From Ostrinia nubilalis (lineage: Eukaryota > Arthropoda > Insecta > Lepidoptera > Crambidae): a stretch of DNA of 64,000 bases. The notes beneath the pieces are model-generated. The model was not told the DNA's origin. It saw nothing but the letters and a program-made list of their open reading frames with translations, and did not search any database. The translations under genes and the position numbers were made by a program. The stretch covers positions 1,121,001-1,185,000 of the forward strand of contig NC_087111.1 in NCBI RefSeq assembly GCF_963855985.1, in the 5' to 3' direction. Shown one piece after another: positions 43,590 to 53,796 of the stretch; the stretch's first letter is position 1, and the number at the start of each line of letters is the position of its first letter.

Positions 43590-44640
43590 AGAACAAGCCA
43601 GGTCGTCGTTTCAACCAAATGACGTCCACTGCTGGACAGAGGCCTTCCTCAAGAACTTCCAAAACCTGTCCTACGTTACTCGCATCCAGGTACCTCCCGC
43701 GACCATCACTAAGTCGTCGGTTTACCTAGTAGGGGACCTGACCACATTACGTCTTCCGGTCCATGGACGTCACTCGACAACTTTTCGACAATGCAGGTAT
43801 TTGACTGCAATAAGACAGAGAGTGGCAGTCTAAGGTGACATACCTGCCATGTATATGTCTATTTATTTCAACCTTGAAGAAGCTCGGATTACTGTGTTCA
43901 GGAAAGACAGCAAGCAGCAATGGCGGAATCAAAAATTTCTAATATTATTACTGACAGCAGGATAAACATTTTAGTGAAAGTCATGCTCCGGTTACCTAAA
44001 ACATTTGCAACCACGTAAACAAAATGCGCGCAAGCGTAATATGCTTTAACACAGTAGTTCCCAAACTTATTTAGTCTACTGCCCACTTTGAGAATAAATT
44101 ATTTTTAGCGCCCCCCATTTTTGTAGTCAAGAGTCGAGCTCAGTCGATGTCTAAGAGTCCTCCTAGTAGATGACGCCTCCCAAGCCTCTACACAACGTCC
44201 CGATTTTTTTTCTGGGTCTCTTACCGCCCCCCTTTTAGCCTGCAGCGCCCACAAGGGGGCGTTATCGCCCACTTTGGGAAAGACTACTTTAACAGTTCGT
44301 TCGTTCGTTTCAGCCAAATGACGTCCACTGCTGGACAAAGGCCTCCTCCAAGGTTTTCCACAATGCACGGTCCTGCGCTTTAACAGTATTCGGACCTATT
44401 CATGGCCTAATATCCTGCATATCATCCCAATTCTTCTGCTCAACGGCGGCTAAAAACGAAGTAAAGATTATTTTCCAGAGAATACATTCTGACAAAGGTG
44501 ACTGAGTTTCTTCCGCCACTTCTTCTCAGCACATAATGTTGTCCCGAAGTAGTGGTCGGGCAAGCTATATTTGAGACGTGAATAAGTTCCCTGGAAAGGG
44601 CCTGTGTACTGTATAAACTATTTCATTTCATGATGATCAC
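43590..44640. repeat. Intron with dispersed LINE/SINE 3'-end fragments
   Basis: About 43600-43800 contains an AAATGACGTCCACTGCTGGA fragment, as does 44300-44370 (CAAATGACGTCCACTGCTGG). Both are reversed versions of the fragment at 20540-20580. 44499-44632 is a copy of the repeat also at 36150, 48329 and 61366. Nothing coding. Confidence 0.55.
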
Positions 44641-44689
44641 TTGTTTCTAATAATACATTTATAATGTGCATCATCAATTTATAATAAAC

Positions 44690-44938
44690 TAGCTTTATAA
44701 TAAACTAGCTTTCCGCCCGCGGCTTCGCCCGCGTGGAATTTTGTCTGTCACAGAAAAACTTTATCGCGCGCGTCCCTGTTTCAAAAACCGGGATAAAAAC
44801 TATCCTATGTTCTTTCCCGGGACTCAAACTATCTCTATGCCAAATTTCATCAAAATCGGTTGCGAGGTTTAAGCGGGAAAGCGTAACAGACAGACAGACA
44901 GACAGAGTTACTTTCGCATTTATAATATTAGTTGGGAT
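44690..44938 (-). mobile_element. Helitron-like element, reversed
   Basis: On the + strand it starts A-CTAGCTTTCCGCCCGCGGCT, the reverse of a CTAG end preceded by a GC-rich hairpin. A (CAGA)n tract follows near 44888-44906 and it ends at ATAATATTAGT. The same end recurs at 56353. Non-coding. Confidence 0.65.
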
Positions 44939-45142
44939 TGCCAGATGATTTTAAAGAGTATAACTAAGTTTAAAACTGTACTGAAAAAATGGCTTATTGA
45001 TAAATGTTTTTATAGTGTACAAGAATATTTAAATATAAATAAATTGTAATATTATAATAATATATAGTGTATACGCCTGAAAAGGTAGAACTAAGAGATG
45101 CCTGTAACCTATTTATAAGAACCCTTGTAACCTTTGTTCATC

Positions 45143-45259
45143 TATACTTATAATAAATCTGTAGAGAGGTCAATTCTGTACATAAAATATATTTTCAAAA
45201 TAACTATCAGGGGGTGATTAGTGATCGATACTGATGCCAAAAATGCAATCAGTGAAATT

Positions 45260-45312
<53 letters not shown>

Positions 45313-45931
45313 ATGTTCCTTATAGAAACAAAAACTACTCGACGGATTTTAACGAAACTTGGTACAATTATTCTTCATACTCCTGGGCAGGTTATAGGAT
45401 ACTTAGGAATTCCCACGGGAACGGGAATCAGCGGGAAAATCCTTTTGTATGAAAAATCTAAACCGCTTAAGTTAGACGCTTGAAATTTGGCATGCAGGTA
45501 CCTCAGTAAACTTAAAGCTTAGTTACAACAGGATATTGCAAAATTCCCACGGGAACGGGAGTTAGCGGGAAAAAACATTTGTATGAAAAATCTAAACCGC
45601 TTAAGTTAGACGCTTGAATTTTGGCATGCAGGTACCTTAGTAAACTTAAAGCTTAGTTGCAACAGGATATTGCAAAATTCCCACGGGAACGGGAGTTAGC
45701 GGGAAAAAACATTTGTATGAAAAATCTAAACCGCGTAAGATAGACGCTTGAAATTTGGCATGCAGGTACCTTAGTAAACTTAAAGCTTAGTTACAACAGG
45801 ATATTGCAAAATTCCCACGGAAACGGGAGTTAGCGGGAAAAAACATTTGTATGAAAAAATCTGAACCGCGTAAGATAGATGAAGGGGGGGTAAAACGAGA
45901 TCCACGCGTACGAAGTCGCGGGCGGCCGCTA
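45143..45931 (+). mobile_element. Helitron-like element with internal tandem repeat
   Basis: It ends in ACGAAGTCGCGGGCGGCCGCTAG followed by T-A. It contains a (TCTG)n microsatellite at 45262-45312 and three to four copies of a ~120-bp unit (AAAATCTAAACCGCTTAAG ... ATTGCAAAATTCCCACGGGA) between 45390 and 45880. Non-autonomous. The 5' end is approximate. Confidence 0.65.
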
Positions 45932-45978
45932 GTACACAATAAAGACTTTACTTTACTTTACTTTGATAACTATTTCAG

Positions 45979-46121
45979 GTGGCGGCAGGAGCGCGTCAAC
46001 TAGACACACTACTTCAGTACCGCGCGGCCGCTGTGCGTTCCGCCACGCCGCACCGAATGCACCTAACTACTAGGGTGCTGCACTTTTATGAGCAAATCGA
46101 GCGACCGCACATGTATATACG
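45979..46121 (+). CDS. mbc: mbc exon 10 of window
   Basis: Acceptor CTATTTCAG|GTGGCG, donor TATACG|GTGAGT; 143 nt, phase 0 in, two bases over. It encodes ARQLDTLLQYRAAAV, then HRMHLTTRVLHFYEQIERPH and MYIR. The DOCK1 equivalent is RLLDYRTIM followed by CTVNVLNFYKEIEREEMYIR. It lies at the start of DHR-2 lobe A. Confidence 0.93.
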
Positions 46122-46519
46122 GTGAGTTATAGCTTTGATGTTTGTTTAAAAATAAAAGACTTCAATGGACAAAGACAAATTCCGTCCTCAAGAGATTTCC
46201 ATAACGATTGGTCCTGTGATGCCCGTATTGAGGCCCCAATGGTGACCCTCACAAGATCCTCTGTCCACCGAGTAGGGTTTTTGCACTGTTAGTGAGTTTT
46301 ATTATGAAACCGAAAACTGTCAAAGTCAGCGCCTATTATTTTTATATAATTTTTGGTTTTGTTGTCTGGTTCTTACAATAGCGTTCTTAAAAGTTCTCTG
46401 AAGTTTCCCATCTATCCATCTCGCTTACTCAAACTGGCATTACAGTTAATATGAACGAAAATTGTATTAGAAGAAGTCGTGTTATTGAAACGATTTACCA
46501 AATCGCTTTGTTCGGATAG
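46122..46519. other. Intron sequence, nothing recognised
   Basis: Unremarkable AT-rich sequence between exon 10 and a dispersed repeat. Confidence 0.55.
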
Positions 46520-46791
46520 AATGGACAATTTGACACCATTCTCCAATAATTCGAAATCACTTTTCTAAAAAGACACTTCATTCTGGTCTTAAAAACTTAA
46601 TTAATTTTTAATAACCTGTAAATTACGATTTTTGGTCGCATTGTAATTGAAAAAAGTAGGTAGTATAATAAATTGAGTTGACAAAATAGTGCCGTCACTT
46701 GCTTGTAGTGCCATACAAAATCTATGGGAGAGTTTCGTTTTGACAGTTTTAAAAAGTACGTCAATTGATTGGTGGTGTCAACATGTCTATT
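46520..46791 (+). repeat. Dispersed repeat, copy 1 (copy 2 at 61862-62127)
   Basis: 270 bp from ATTTGACACCATTCTCCAAT to TTGGTGGTGTCAACATGTCT are about 85-90% identical by eye to 61862-62127 in the same orientation. The ends (TTTGACACCA / TGGTGTCAACA) are loosely inverted. Family unknown. Confidence 0.7.
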
Positions 46792-46870
46792 TCATCTTAA
46801 GTTTTCGAAGGAAAACGAAAGAGGAAAGCGCGGTTATCCACAGCTTCTAGACTTCTATTTATATTCACAG

Positions 46871-47045
46871 ATACGTGCACAAGCTAGCCAACATGCACCA
46901 TTCCGCGGGCCAGTGGGCGGAAGCAGGGCTGGCGCTACGACTTCACGCCAAGCTGCTTTCCTGGACTCCCGAGCCGCTCCCACCGCGTCTGCGACACCCC
47001 TCGCCGCATACCGCGCCCGCTCACTCCACGCATAGGGAGCTTAAG
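46871..47045 (+). CDS. mbc: mbc exon 11 of window
   Basis: Acceptor TATTCACAG|ATACGT, donor CTTAAG|GTACTG; 175 nt, completing the Arg codon and ending in phase 0. It encodes YVHKLANMHHSAGQWAEAGL and LRLHAKLLSW, matching DOCK1 YLYKLCDLHKECDNYTEAAY and LLLHAKLLKW. The variable linker (PEPLPPRLRHPSPHTAPAHS) is proline/histidine-rich, and HRELK ends the exon. It is DHR-2 lobe A. Eight or so decayed copies of its 3' edge fill the following intron. Confidence 0.92.
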
Positions 47046-48035
47046 GTACTGGGCGATAAGGGCTGTATTAGCTTGGTTGAGGATACTGATTCGGGCGCGT
47101 GACGTCACAGCGTCTGATGCCAGCGCGTCACAAGCTAAAGATCTCAGCCAATATCAATGTGCGCCCGCGTACTCCACCCATAGAGAGTGTAAGGTACATT
47201 AGACCGTAACGTGTAGGCGCTACGGACGATATTAGTGTGGCGGCTGCTGGCCACGCCTCGCCGCATACTGCGCCCGCGCATTCTACGCATAGAGAACTCA
47301 AGGTACTGTGAGATAAGGGCTATATTGGCTTGTGTCAATAGTTCTTTAGAAAACTGAGTTCCTCGATACCCCTCTGTCCATACTACGCTCGCGCACTTCA
47401 TGAATAGAGAGCTTAAGGTACTTAGCGATAAGGGCGGTATTAGGTTGATAACATAGCAAGACTCTTCTTCGCGCTGCACCAAGCGCCCGCGCACGAGTTC
47501 AAGATACATTGCACCTTATTCTGTGGGTGCTACGGGTGATATTAGACTGACTAGATAGCAACGGATCCTGATTCAGGTGTGTGACGTCGTAAGGTTGCTT
47601 CCGACGCAACTTCTAAGTTGCAACGCTACACGCACAGGGAACTCAAAGTATCCAAAAACGCTGTGTAGAAGCTACGGGTATTAGGGTGCTTAGATAGCTA
47701 AAAATACTGATTCGGGCGCGTAACATCGTAGCGCTTGGTTCCTGGAGCTTAAGCTACCCTACATCGCTTTATGGGTTCTACAGGTGGTATTAGCTTGTGT
47801 CAATAGTTCTTTAGCACACTGAGTTCCTAGATACCCCTTTGACGCGTTTGCGGCACCCCTAGCCCCATACTGCGCTTGCGCATTCTACGCATAGGGAGCT
47901 TAAGGTACTGGGCGATAAGGGTGAAATTAGATTGATTAGATAAAGTCCGATCGCCAAGCAGATAGAATTTCGTCCAATAACCCCAAGCTACCTACTCCAC
48001 TCATAGAGTGCTCAAGGTACATTGAACCGTACTGT
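47046..48035 (+). repeat. Decayed copies of exon-11 3' end plus donor
   Basis: Degenerate versions of GCGCCCGC...ACGCATAGGGAGCTTAAG|GTACTGGGCGATAAGGG recur with exon-end points near 47191, 47305, 47416, 47508, 47646, 47751, 47912 and 48015. Some keep GT at the donor (AACTCAAG|GTACTG; GAGCTTAAG|GTACTT), others have lost it (TTCAAG|ATACAT). Divergence is much higher than in the exon-6 array, so the amplification is old. Confidence 0.8.
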
Positions 48036-48258
48036 GTGGTGGGTGAGACAAGAGTCCGAAGCCTAAATCATGTCGCGGTTTCCCGTCTCGACTTGTCTAT
48101 GTCGTATGATCCGCTGCCTTAGCGCCTCAACGTTTGGTGCTACCGCGTTATAAGCTGGAGTGCTCTTCTTAATCTTGATTTTCACTGAGTGCAATGATGG
48201 CTAGACTCAGCACATGCTAGACAAAGCCTTGATTCCCAATACTACTACTACTATTTTT

Positions 48259-48354
48259 ATTTATTTATATTAACCTGCCGGTTAATATAAATAAATGCCG
48301 CAACAAACTCAGTCACCACTGTCTGCCGACAGTGGTGACTGAGTTTGTTGCGGC
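48259..48354. repeat. Two abutting perfect hairpins with the same 4-nt loop
   Basis: 48259-48296: a 17-bp perfect stem (…TATATTAACC / GGTTAATATA…) with loop TGCC. 48297-48354: a 27-bp perfect stem (GCCGCAACAAACTCAGTCAC…) with loop TGCC. No base separates the two. The second right arm continues into the dispersed repeat shared with 36150, 44499 and 61366, so its left arm looks like an inverted duplicate of that repeat's start. Confidence 0.85.
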
Positions 48355-48498
48355 GCTTCTTCTCAGCACTTGCCAAATGTTGGTCTCGAAGCGCTGGTAG
48401 GGTAAAAAGATTATGAGACATGTAGAGGCCCCTTAAGAGCAAAATGACGATTTGTAAGAACTATTTATTAGTCTAAACAAATAAAGAAATTTTGACTT
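48329..48498. repeat. Dispersed repeat (shared with 36150, 44499, 61366)
   Basis: GTGACTGAGTTTGTTGCGGC, CTTCTTCTCAGCACTTGCC and TAGGGTAAAAAGATTATGAGA lead to a TTTGACTTTGACTTTGAC tail. SINE-like or LINE 3'-end-like; family unassigned. Confidence 0.6.
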
Positions 48499-48529
48499 TG
48501 ACTTTGACCAATTTAATGTTATCATCATT

Positions 48530-48750
48530 TCAGCCATAGAACGTCCACTGCTGAACATAGGCCTCCCCCAATGACTTCCACATCGCACGGTTGGTAGTGG
48601 CCTGCATCCAGCGCCTTCCTGCTACCTTTATAAGGTCGTCGGTCCACCTTGTGGGTGGACGTCCAACGCTGCGTTTTCCGGTACGCGGCCTCCATTCCAG
48701 AACCTTGCTGCCCCATCGGCCGTCAGTTCTGCGTACTATGTGCCCTGCCC
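48530..48750 (-). mobile_element. RTE-like LINE 3' fragment, reversed
   Basis: The minus strand encodes DGRWGSKVLEWRPRTGKRSV and WTDDLIKVAGRRWMQATTN. It starts at TTTCAGCCATAGAACGTCCA on the + strand. No function. Confidence 0.75.
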
Positions 48751-48819
48751 CTTTATTGTTAAGCAACTTTCAAAACTGTCTAATTTAGAACCTCGATTAA
48801 TACTAACTGCTTCTTCCAG

Positions 48820-49068
48820 GAATACCTCTACCTCGAAATCGCCGAGCTCCTCAACCGAGGTCGGCAATGGGAGATCGCCGTCGAGATAGTCAAGGAGCTA
48901 GTCAGCGTGTACGAAGAAGAAGCCTTAGGCTACGGGCCGCTAGCAGAACTGCACGGGCAGTTGGCCGGGCTATACGGGTGCATGCTGCGCACACCGAGAT
49001 ACCACCCGGGGTACTTCCGAGTGGTGTACTACGGACGCGGCTTCCCCGAGCATCTGACGCAGCCGCAT
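48820..49068 (+). CDS. mbc: mbc exon 12 of window
   Basis: Acceptor CTTCTTCCAG|GAATAC, donor CCGCAT|GTGAGT; 249 nt, phase 0 both ends. It encodes YLYLEIAELLNRGRQWEIAV, then LVSVYEEEALGYGPLAELHG, and YFRVVYYGRGFPEHL. DOCK1 counterparts are LYQEIIHYFDKGKMWEEAIA, YENEMFDYEQLSELL and YFAVGYYGQGFPTFL. This is the lobe A to lobe B transition of DHR-2. Confidence 0.95.
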
Positions 49069-49410
49069 GTGAGTACAGCAGAATACTCATCAAAGTCTGG
49101 TCGCCGAGCAGGTAGAATTTTGTCCAATGACCCCAAGCAAGCGCTCGCACACTCACTGCGGGCGCCCGTCGCACAGTCGCGATAGCAATATAATTACGCG
49201 CGAGCGATAAGGATGGGTAGCTTGGGGTCATTGGACAAAATTCTACGTGCTCGGCAACCGGACTATAGTAGTTGTCGGGAATTTTACTGGCAGTAAAGTA
49301 AAAACCCCGACTACTCGACCCCTACAACTTAATCCCGACAATTCGACTACTGACGACTCCACTCCGACATTCGACTCCTGACGACCCTGGCCCAAAACTC
49401 AGCTTTAGTG
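49069..49410. repeat. Intron with MITE copy at 49093-49266
   Basis: 49093-49266 is a copy of the GGATGGGTAGCTTGGGGTCA MITE (see 59810-59960), with imperfect ends (TAGAATTTTGTCCAATGACC ... ATTGGACAAAATTCTACGTG). A run of ACTCGAC(C)C repeats follows near 49310-49400. Confidence 0.7.
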
Positions 49411-49505
49411 TGAATGAAGAGGAGGCCTTATGCTACCATCCGGGATACTTCCGAGTGGTGTACTACGGACGCGGCTTCCCCGAGCATCTCACACAGCCGC
49501 ACGTA
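49411..49505 (+). repeat. Partial second copy of exon-12 3' end plus donor
   Basis: GAAGAGGAGGCCTTATGCTA then CCATCCGGGATACTTCCGAG and on to AGCCGCAC|GTAAGT (donor at 49503) copy the exon, but lack its central ~85 bases (GPLAELHG... region). The reading frame NEEEAL...YFRVVYYGRGFPEHL is retained. Confidence 0.88.
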
Positions 49506-49570
49506 AGTACCGCAAGCAACTTTACTGCTGACAACTCTATTAATGATGACTTGACCCCGACAACTCGACT

Positions 49571-50050
49571 CCTAAGGCCTCAGCCTCGAGTTTAGCGGGC
49601 AGCGGGGCGGGAGCGGCGGCGGGGCGGGAGCGGCAGGATCTTATGCGTAAAATCAAATAGACCGGTTCTCGAAAACAACGGCGCGGGAGCGGGCAACGAG
49701 CGGGCAGCGCACTCCTTCTTTTGCCCACAATAAATCGAGCGTTAGGAATAAATTTGAATCGAAATAAAATTGTCGCCGTTGTTCAGACATTTCGTTTGCG
49801 AATAAAAACAAATATCTCGACAACACAACCCCGAACTGTGATGTGCTGCCCTACCATTCACCAACTATCAAACCACATGTAATGCAATGCAATAAATGAT
49901 TTGATTTGATTTGAAACACAACACTTCGCCGCTAAAGCGCCGCGCGAGCTGCCCGCTTGTTTCGAGAACGGGTCTGCGTTGCCCGCCCCGCTCCCGCGCC
50001 GCCGCCGCTCCCGCCCCGCTGCCCGATAAATTCGAGGCTGAGGCCTTAGG
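49571..50050. repeat. GC-rich fold-back element
   Basis: CCTAAGGCCTCAGCCTCGA at the left is matched by the perfect complement ending GAGGCCTTAGG at 50050. The arms continue with GGGCAGCGGGGCGGGAGCGG and its complement (about 130 bp, imperfect). The G-run spacing makes G-quadruplex formation plausible. The AT-rich middle contains a (TTTGA)n stretch near 49895-49915. It lies between the duplicated exon-12 donor and exon 13. Confidence 0.75.
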
Positions 50051-50814
50051 CCTCGGACACGTAACTCGACTCGACCCCTACAACTCCTGTCAACCCGAGC
50101 CTCTCTGACAACTTGACCCCGACTATTCAAACATAATAACAACTCACTATCTGACCCTAAAGTGAGTGTTACTGGTGCTCAATGCAACAACTTTGCCACA
50201 TTACAAAATTATATTATTATTTGTATCTCTATTGTGGATTTTCACGGCACAGAGGCCGGTCGTTTTGGATGGCGTTTGTGGAGATACAGATATTTATAAT
50301 AACTATGTAAGCCCTTTTAAGGCACTCATGGGTTCACCCCAACTTTCAAATCAAATCAAAATCCATTTATTTGCTATCGGTCATGTCTTCAATCACTATT
50401 GCAGCCTAAAAGTTCGCAACACGTCTTTGTTACAATTAAAATGAAGTTGTGTTTTCAATTTTTTGGCCACTTTACGGCCGGTTCACACATGTCTCCGTTT
50501 TACTGTTCCGTTTTATCGTGTACGTTTTTTTTCGTCGTGAACCGGCCGTTAGGTGTCACGAACTATTTGACACTGACTCAGTGGTAGGGTTTGGACGTGT
50601 AAAAGTGTTCCTACTGTAAGATGTGGTGTGGTAGTTCGAAGGAAAACGCCCGAAGATGGAACAACGTAATTTATTGCGATTCGAAAAGTTACACGGACAC
50701 GGATAAAAAACTACTCGTATAGTAGTCGCGTGCGATGTCGCGCTCGGATGGTAGCAGACTGATTTTTAAATTTCAACGCGCACGGAGCAACATCGCTCGC
50801 GGATATAGATGACC
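50051..50814. other. Intron sequence, nothing recognised
   Basis: Includes a short (AAATC)n tract near 50349-50360 and one inverted pair (ACGGCCGGTTCACA at 50473 / TGAACCGGCCGT at 50540) forming a hairpin-like MITE remnant. No gene. Confidence 0.5.
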
Positions 50815-50975
50815 CAAGCTGAACTGTCCCACCAAACTCAATGACAGGGGGGCGCTACCATCGTTCAACTATATGGTTTCCAACATGGCAAAAATCGGAA
50901 CCAGCGATCCGGTATTGACGGTGGCGCCCCACTGTCAATGTCATCGATAGGACAGTTCACTATTTTGGAACTATA
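50815..50975. mobile_element. Short MITE, copy 2 (ATAGATGACCC family)
   Basis: Same unit as 15386-15555 with about 95% identity by eye. A partial third piece (GAACCAGCGATCCGGTATTG ... GGACAGTTCAGTATTTTGG) follows at 51111-51187. Confidence 0.78.
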
Positions 50976-51433
50976 CCCACATTTGGTACAATAAAAATAT
51001 TCAAACCATACCGATACAAAATAACGAAATAACGATATGCATATCGAAATAAAAGTTATTTTAAAATTAACGTTATAAAGTGCGCGTCGTCAACACCTAC
51101 TTTTATTTATGAACCAGCGATCCGGTATTGACGGTGGCGACCCACTGTCAATGTCATGCATAGGACAGTTCAGTATTTTGGAACTATAGTAAGATTTTGG
51201 CGCTGATCGCATAGTGATGGTGAACTACTAAAGATGGCGACAGCGGTTTGTTTGAATTGTTTGTCAGTGCCATCGGAATATAACGAAATTCTCCATTATC
51301 CGAATTTTGCGGATATATGTTGTCGACTCAAAATCGATATTTTTTTATGCTTTGTTATTCATATAAGGTTTCGATCCAGTCTACCGTACCCCTTGACGAA
51401 ATTATTAATATAGAAATGCAATATCATCCTCAG
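50976..51433. other. Intron sequence with MITE fragment
   Basis: Apart from the MITE fragment at 51111-51187, unique AT-rich sequence runs up to the exon-13 acceptor. Confidence 0.55.
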
Positions 51434-51569
51434 GGCTTCGTGTACCGCGGCAACGAGTACGAGCAACTGGCGGAGTTCAAGGAGCGTTGTTTGGACGAGT
51501 GGCCTGATGCAGACGTGCTGATGAAGCTGGACCCGCCCGGCGATGACGTCGTGCACTCGGATGGACAGT
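51434..51569 (+). CDS. mbc: mbc exon 13 of window
   Basis: Acceptor CATCCTCAG|GGCTTC, donor GGACAGT|GTATCC; 136 nt, phase 0 in and one base over. It encodes GFVYRGNEYEQLAEFKERCL, then DEWPDADVLMKLDPPGDDV. FIYRGKEYERREDFEARLL and SPPGDDI are the DOCK1 counterparts. PPGDD distinguishes the DOCK1/2/5 group from DOCK3/4 in my recollection of the families. The donor GTATCC is weaker than most in this gene. Confidence 0.93.
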
Positions 51570-51629
51570 GTATCCTTTCAAAGAGAGAATTCATGATTAT
51601 TTGGTAGTGAATAAATTAGGCATAAATTA

Positions 51630-51837
51630 GACCGACGGCCGATGGGGCAGAAAGGTTCTGGAATGGAGGCCGCGTACCGGAAAACGCAGCGTGCGACGTC
51701 GACCCACAAGGTGGACCGACGACATCGTAAAGGTAGCAGGGAACGCAGGCCGCTACCAATCGACCAACATGGAAAGCATTGGGGGAGGCTTATGTTCAGC
51801 AGTGGACGTCCTATGGCTGAAATGATGATGATGATGA
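51630..51837 (+). mobile_element. RTE-like LINE 3' fragment
   Basis: ACGGCCGATGGGGCAGAAAG through TATGTTCAGCAGTGGACGTC to a (GAT)n tail. Same 3' end as the other RTE copies, + strand. Confidence 0.78.
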
Positions 51838-52198
51838 ATAAATTAGGTGCAAAATGGAATATGTATAGGTTTTAAAAGATCATCATTGTTGGTATATCGT
51901 CCAGATATTATTATATGAAATAATGATACTAACTTTAAATGGAATAATTAACCATACCGTCACATGACAAAATATTACTATAGGAAGAATTAACAGTTTG
52001 GTTCTTCAAATCAACCTGATTGCGCCTGTTCTACAAGGAATTGGGATATTTCAGGTTTATGATCATGTGGATGGAATCAAGCAAAGGAATATGGCTTTCA
52101 AAAACCAGGCTTGAACAGTTAATAGTGATAACAAACTAGCATTAAAATTAAATGAAAATAATCGTTGCTTATATCCTACTAATCCTACTATGTATCTA
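51838..52198. other. Intron sequence, nothing recognised
   Basis: AT-rich, no ORF or repeat that I can support. Confidence 0.5.
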
Positions 52199-52200
52199 TA

Positions 52201-52447
52201 CAGGGTGTTAGGTAAATGGGTATATGAGCCGACACTAGCCCATGTTAACATGGTCATATAAATGGTATGGTGAAGTCAGAAAATTGATATCTTCATTTTA
52301 ATTATTTTAATTTTATAAAATTTATTTTATATGAAAATTAAAAAAAATAAAATGATGATATCAAATTTCTGACTTCACTATACCATTTATATGACCATGT
52401 TAACATGGGCTAGTGTCGGCTCATATACCCATTTACCTAACACCCTG
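52201..52447. mobile_element. Fold-back MITE with TA target duplication
   Basis: Arms start CAGGGTGTTAGGTAAATGGG and end with the complement CCCATTTACCTAACACCCTG, about 90 bp each and nearly perfect, with TA at 52199-52200 and 52448-52449. The loop is AT-rich. It resembles a Tc1/mariner-type MITE. Confidence 0.85.
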
Positions 52448-52449
52448 TA

Positions 52450-52826
52450 TATATAAAAATGAAACCCGATTTCCGTTGTCACGACATAACATGAAAACGG
52501 CTTGACCGATTTGGCTGATTTTTTTTGTAGTTTTCTATTACTCTGTACAAGGTTTTTACCGAAAAAAATATAAAGAAAATCTCTACGCTAAGGCGGTACG
52601 AAGTTCGCCGGGTCAGCTAGTAATATTATAAATGCGAAAGTTTGGATGTCTGGATGTCTAGATGTCTGGATGTTTGTTACTCTTTCACGCAAAAACTACT
52701 GAACGGATGTTGTTGAAACTTTACAGTATTATTGTTTATAACCCAGAATAACATATAGGCTATAATTTATGACGATATGTGACAAACGAAATTTCACGCG
52801 GTCGAAGCCGCGGGCAAAAGCTAGTT
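52450..52826 (+). mobile_element. Two adjacent Helitron-like elements
   Basis: The first ends CGAAGTTCGCCGGGTCAG-CTAG at about 52620. The second begins just after (ATAAATGCGAAAGTTTGGAT) and ends GAAGCCGCGGGCAAAAG-CTAG at about 52824. The CTAG end preceded by a GC-rich hairpin is the Helitron-type signature. Non-coding; 5' limits approximate. Confidence 0.6.
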
Positions 52827-52911
52827 AGAAATAACTATACGTTATTATGGCATTACATTAACTTCTACTAACATTGTAATCAACAATCTCCTTAACCATA
52901 GTCACCTATAG

Positions 52912-53055
52912 ACCTCCAAATCAACGCAGTGGAGCCAGTGACGAGCGACAAGCTGAAGCGTCTGTCCGGCAAGCCGGTGGCCGACCAGATACTTATGTAT
53001 TATAAACATAATAATGTGGATAAGTTCGTGTTCTCCAGACCTTTCCATAGGCCGG
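52912..53055 (+). CDS. mbc: mbc exon 14 of window
   Basis: Acceptor CACCTATAG|ACCTCC, donor AGGCCGG|GTGAGT; 144 nt, phase 1 in and out. It encodes LQINAVEPVTSDKLKRLSGK, then PVADQILMYYKHNNVDKFVF and SRPFHRPG. DOCK1 has CFTVKPKLD, PVSEQIVSFYRVNEVQRFEY and SRPIRKG here. It belongs to the lobe B region, which together with lobe C forms the Rac-binding surface (family knowledge). Confidence 0.94.
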
Positions 53056-53515
53056 GTGAGTAGCACTTTACTTACACAGGACTGCTGAAATAAGAAAAGA
53101 AACGCTACAAAGATATAAATACTATATTTGTCTCAAAACAGGTTACATGATAGCACAATGTACTGTTAGTGACCGGCAGATCTATTCTCACAAATAAAAC
53201 ACTGGATACTTAACTTTCAGATTATATTGCCTTATTTTGAAATACAATTTTATTACTTAGCTAGCTACTTAGCACAAAAGCGCGGGAAGTCATCCGGCGC
53301 GCGTCCTTTTTTCTCACGTTTCTAGTGTGACATTGACATTCTTTTAATGTCACTTTGACAGCAGCTCACCCTGTTACTCTGCCATAGCAAAATTATTATT
53401 GTTTTGCATTTAAAAGCACGACCTCTGCTTTCTAAAACTTGATGTCTTTTGAAACATGTTGACGAAGTTGGAAGGCTTTTCCTTGAATAACATAGTTTTT
53501 CTTTTTTTTTCACAG
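53056..53515. other. Intron sequence, nothing recognised
   Basis: Unique-looking sequence with a T-rich tract before the exon-15 acceptor. Confidence 0.5.
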
Positions 53516-53617
53516 AAGAGTCACTGAATGGATCGTCTGACGACTTGTCTAGTCAAAACGAGTTCGCAACGAGATGGCTAGAAAGGACTGAACTCGAAAT
53601 TAGTGATAAGTTACCTG
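53516..53617 (+). CDS. mbc: mbc exon 15 of window
   Basis: Acceptor TTTTTCACAG|AAGAGT, donor TTACCTG|GTAAGT; 102 nt, phase 1 in and out. It encodes ESLNGSSDDLSSQNEFATRW, then LERTELEISDKLPG. The NEFA...W.ERT...LPG signature matches DOCK1 NEFANMWIERT and YKLPG. The serine-rich start (SLNGSSDDLSS) is longer than in vertebrate DOCK1. Confidence 0.93.
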
Positions 53618-53796
53618 GTAAGTTGTAAACGTTTTCAAAATCTGTGCGAGCATCAAACCACTAAGTCAGGTGGCCGCCTAATTATCTAATTTTGTCTAAC
53701 GTGACTACGTGTAGGCCAAACCCTCCATTTGCCCCTAGTTATAGAAGGTCGTACAGTTTGAGATCTAATGACATGACGTTAGTGTGATAAACACGT

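Noticed and set aside
45234..45452. ORF with (SVCL)n repeats
   Set aside because: Translation of a (TCTG)n microsatellite within a Helitron-like element.
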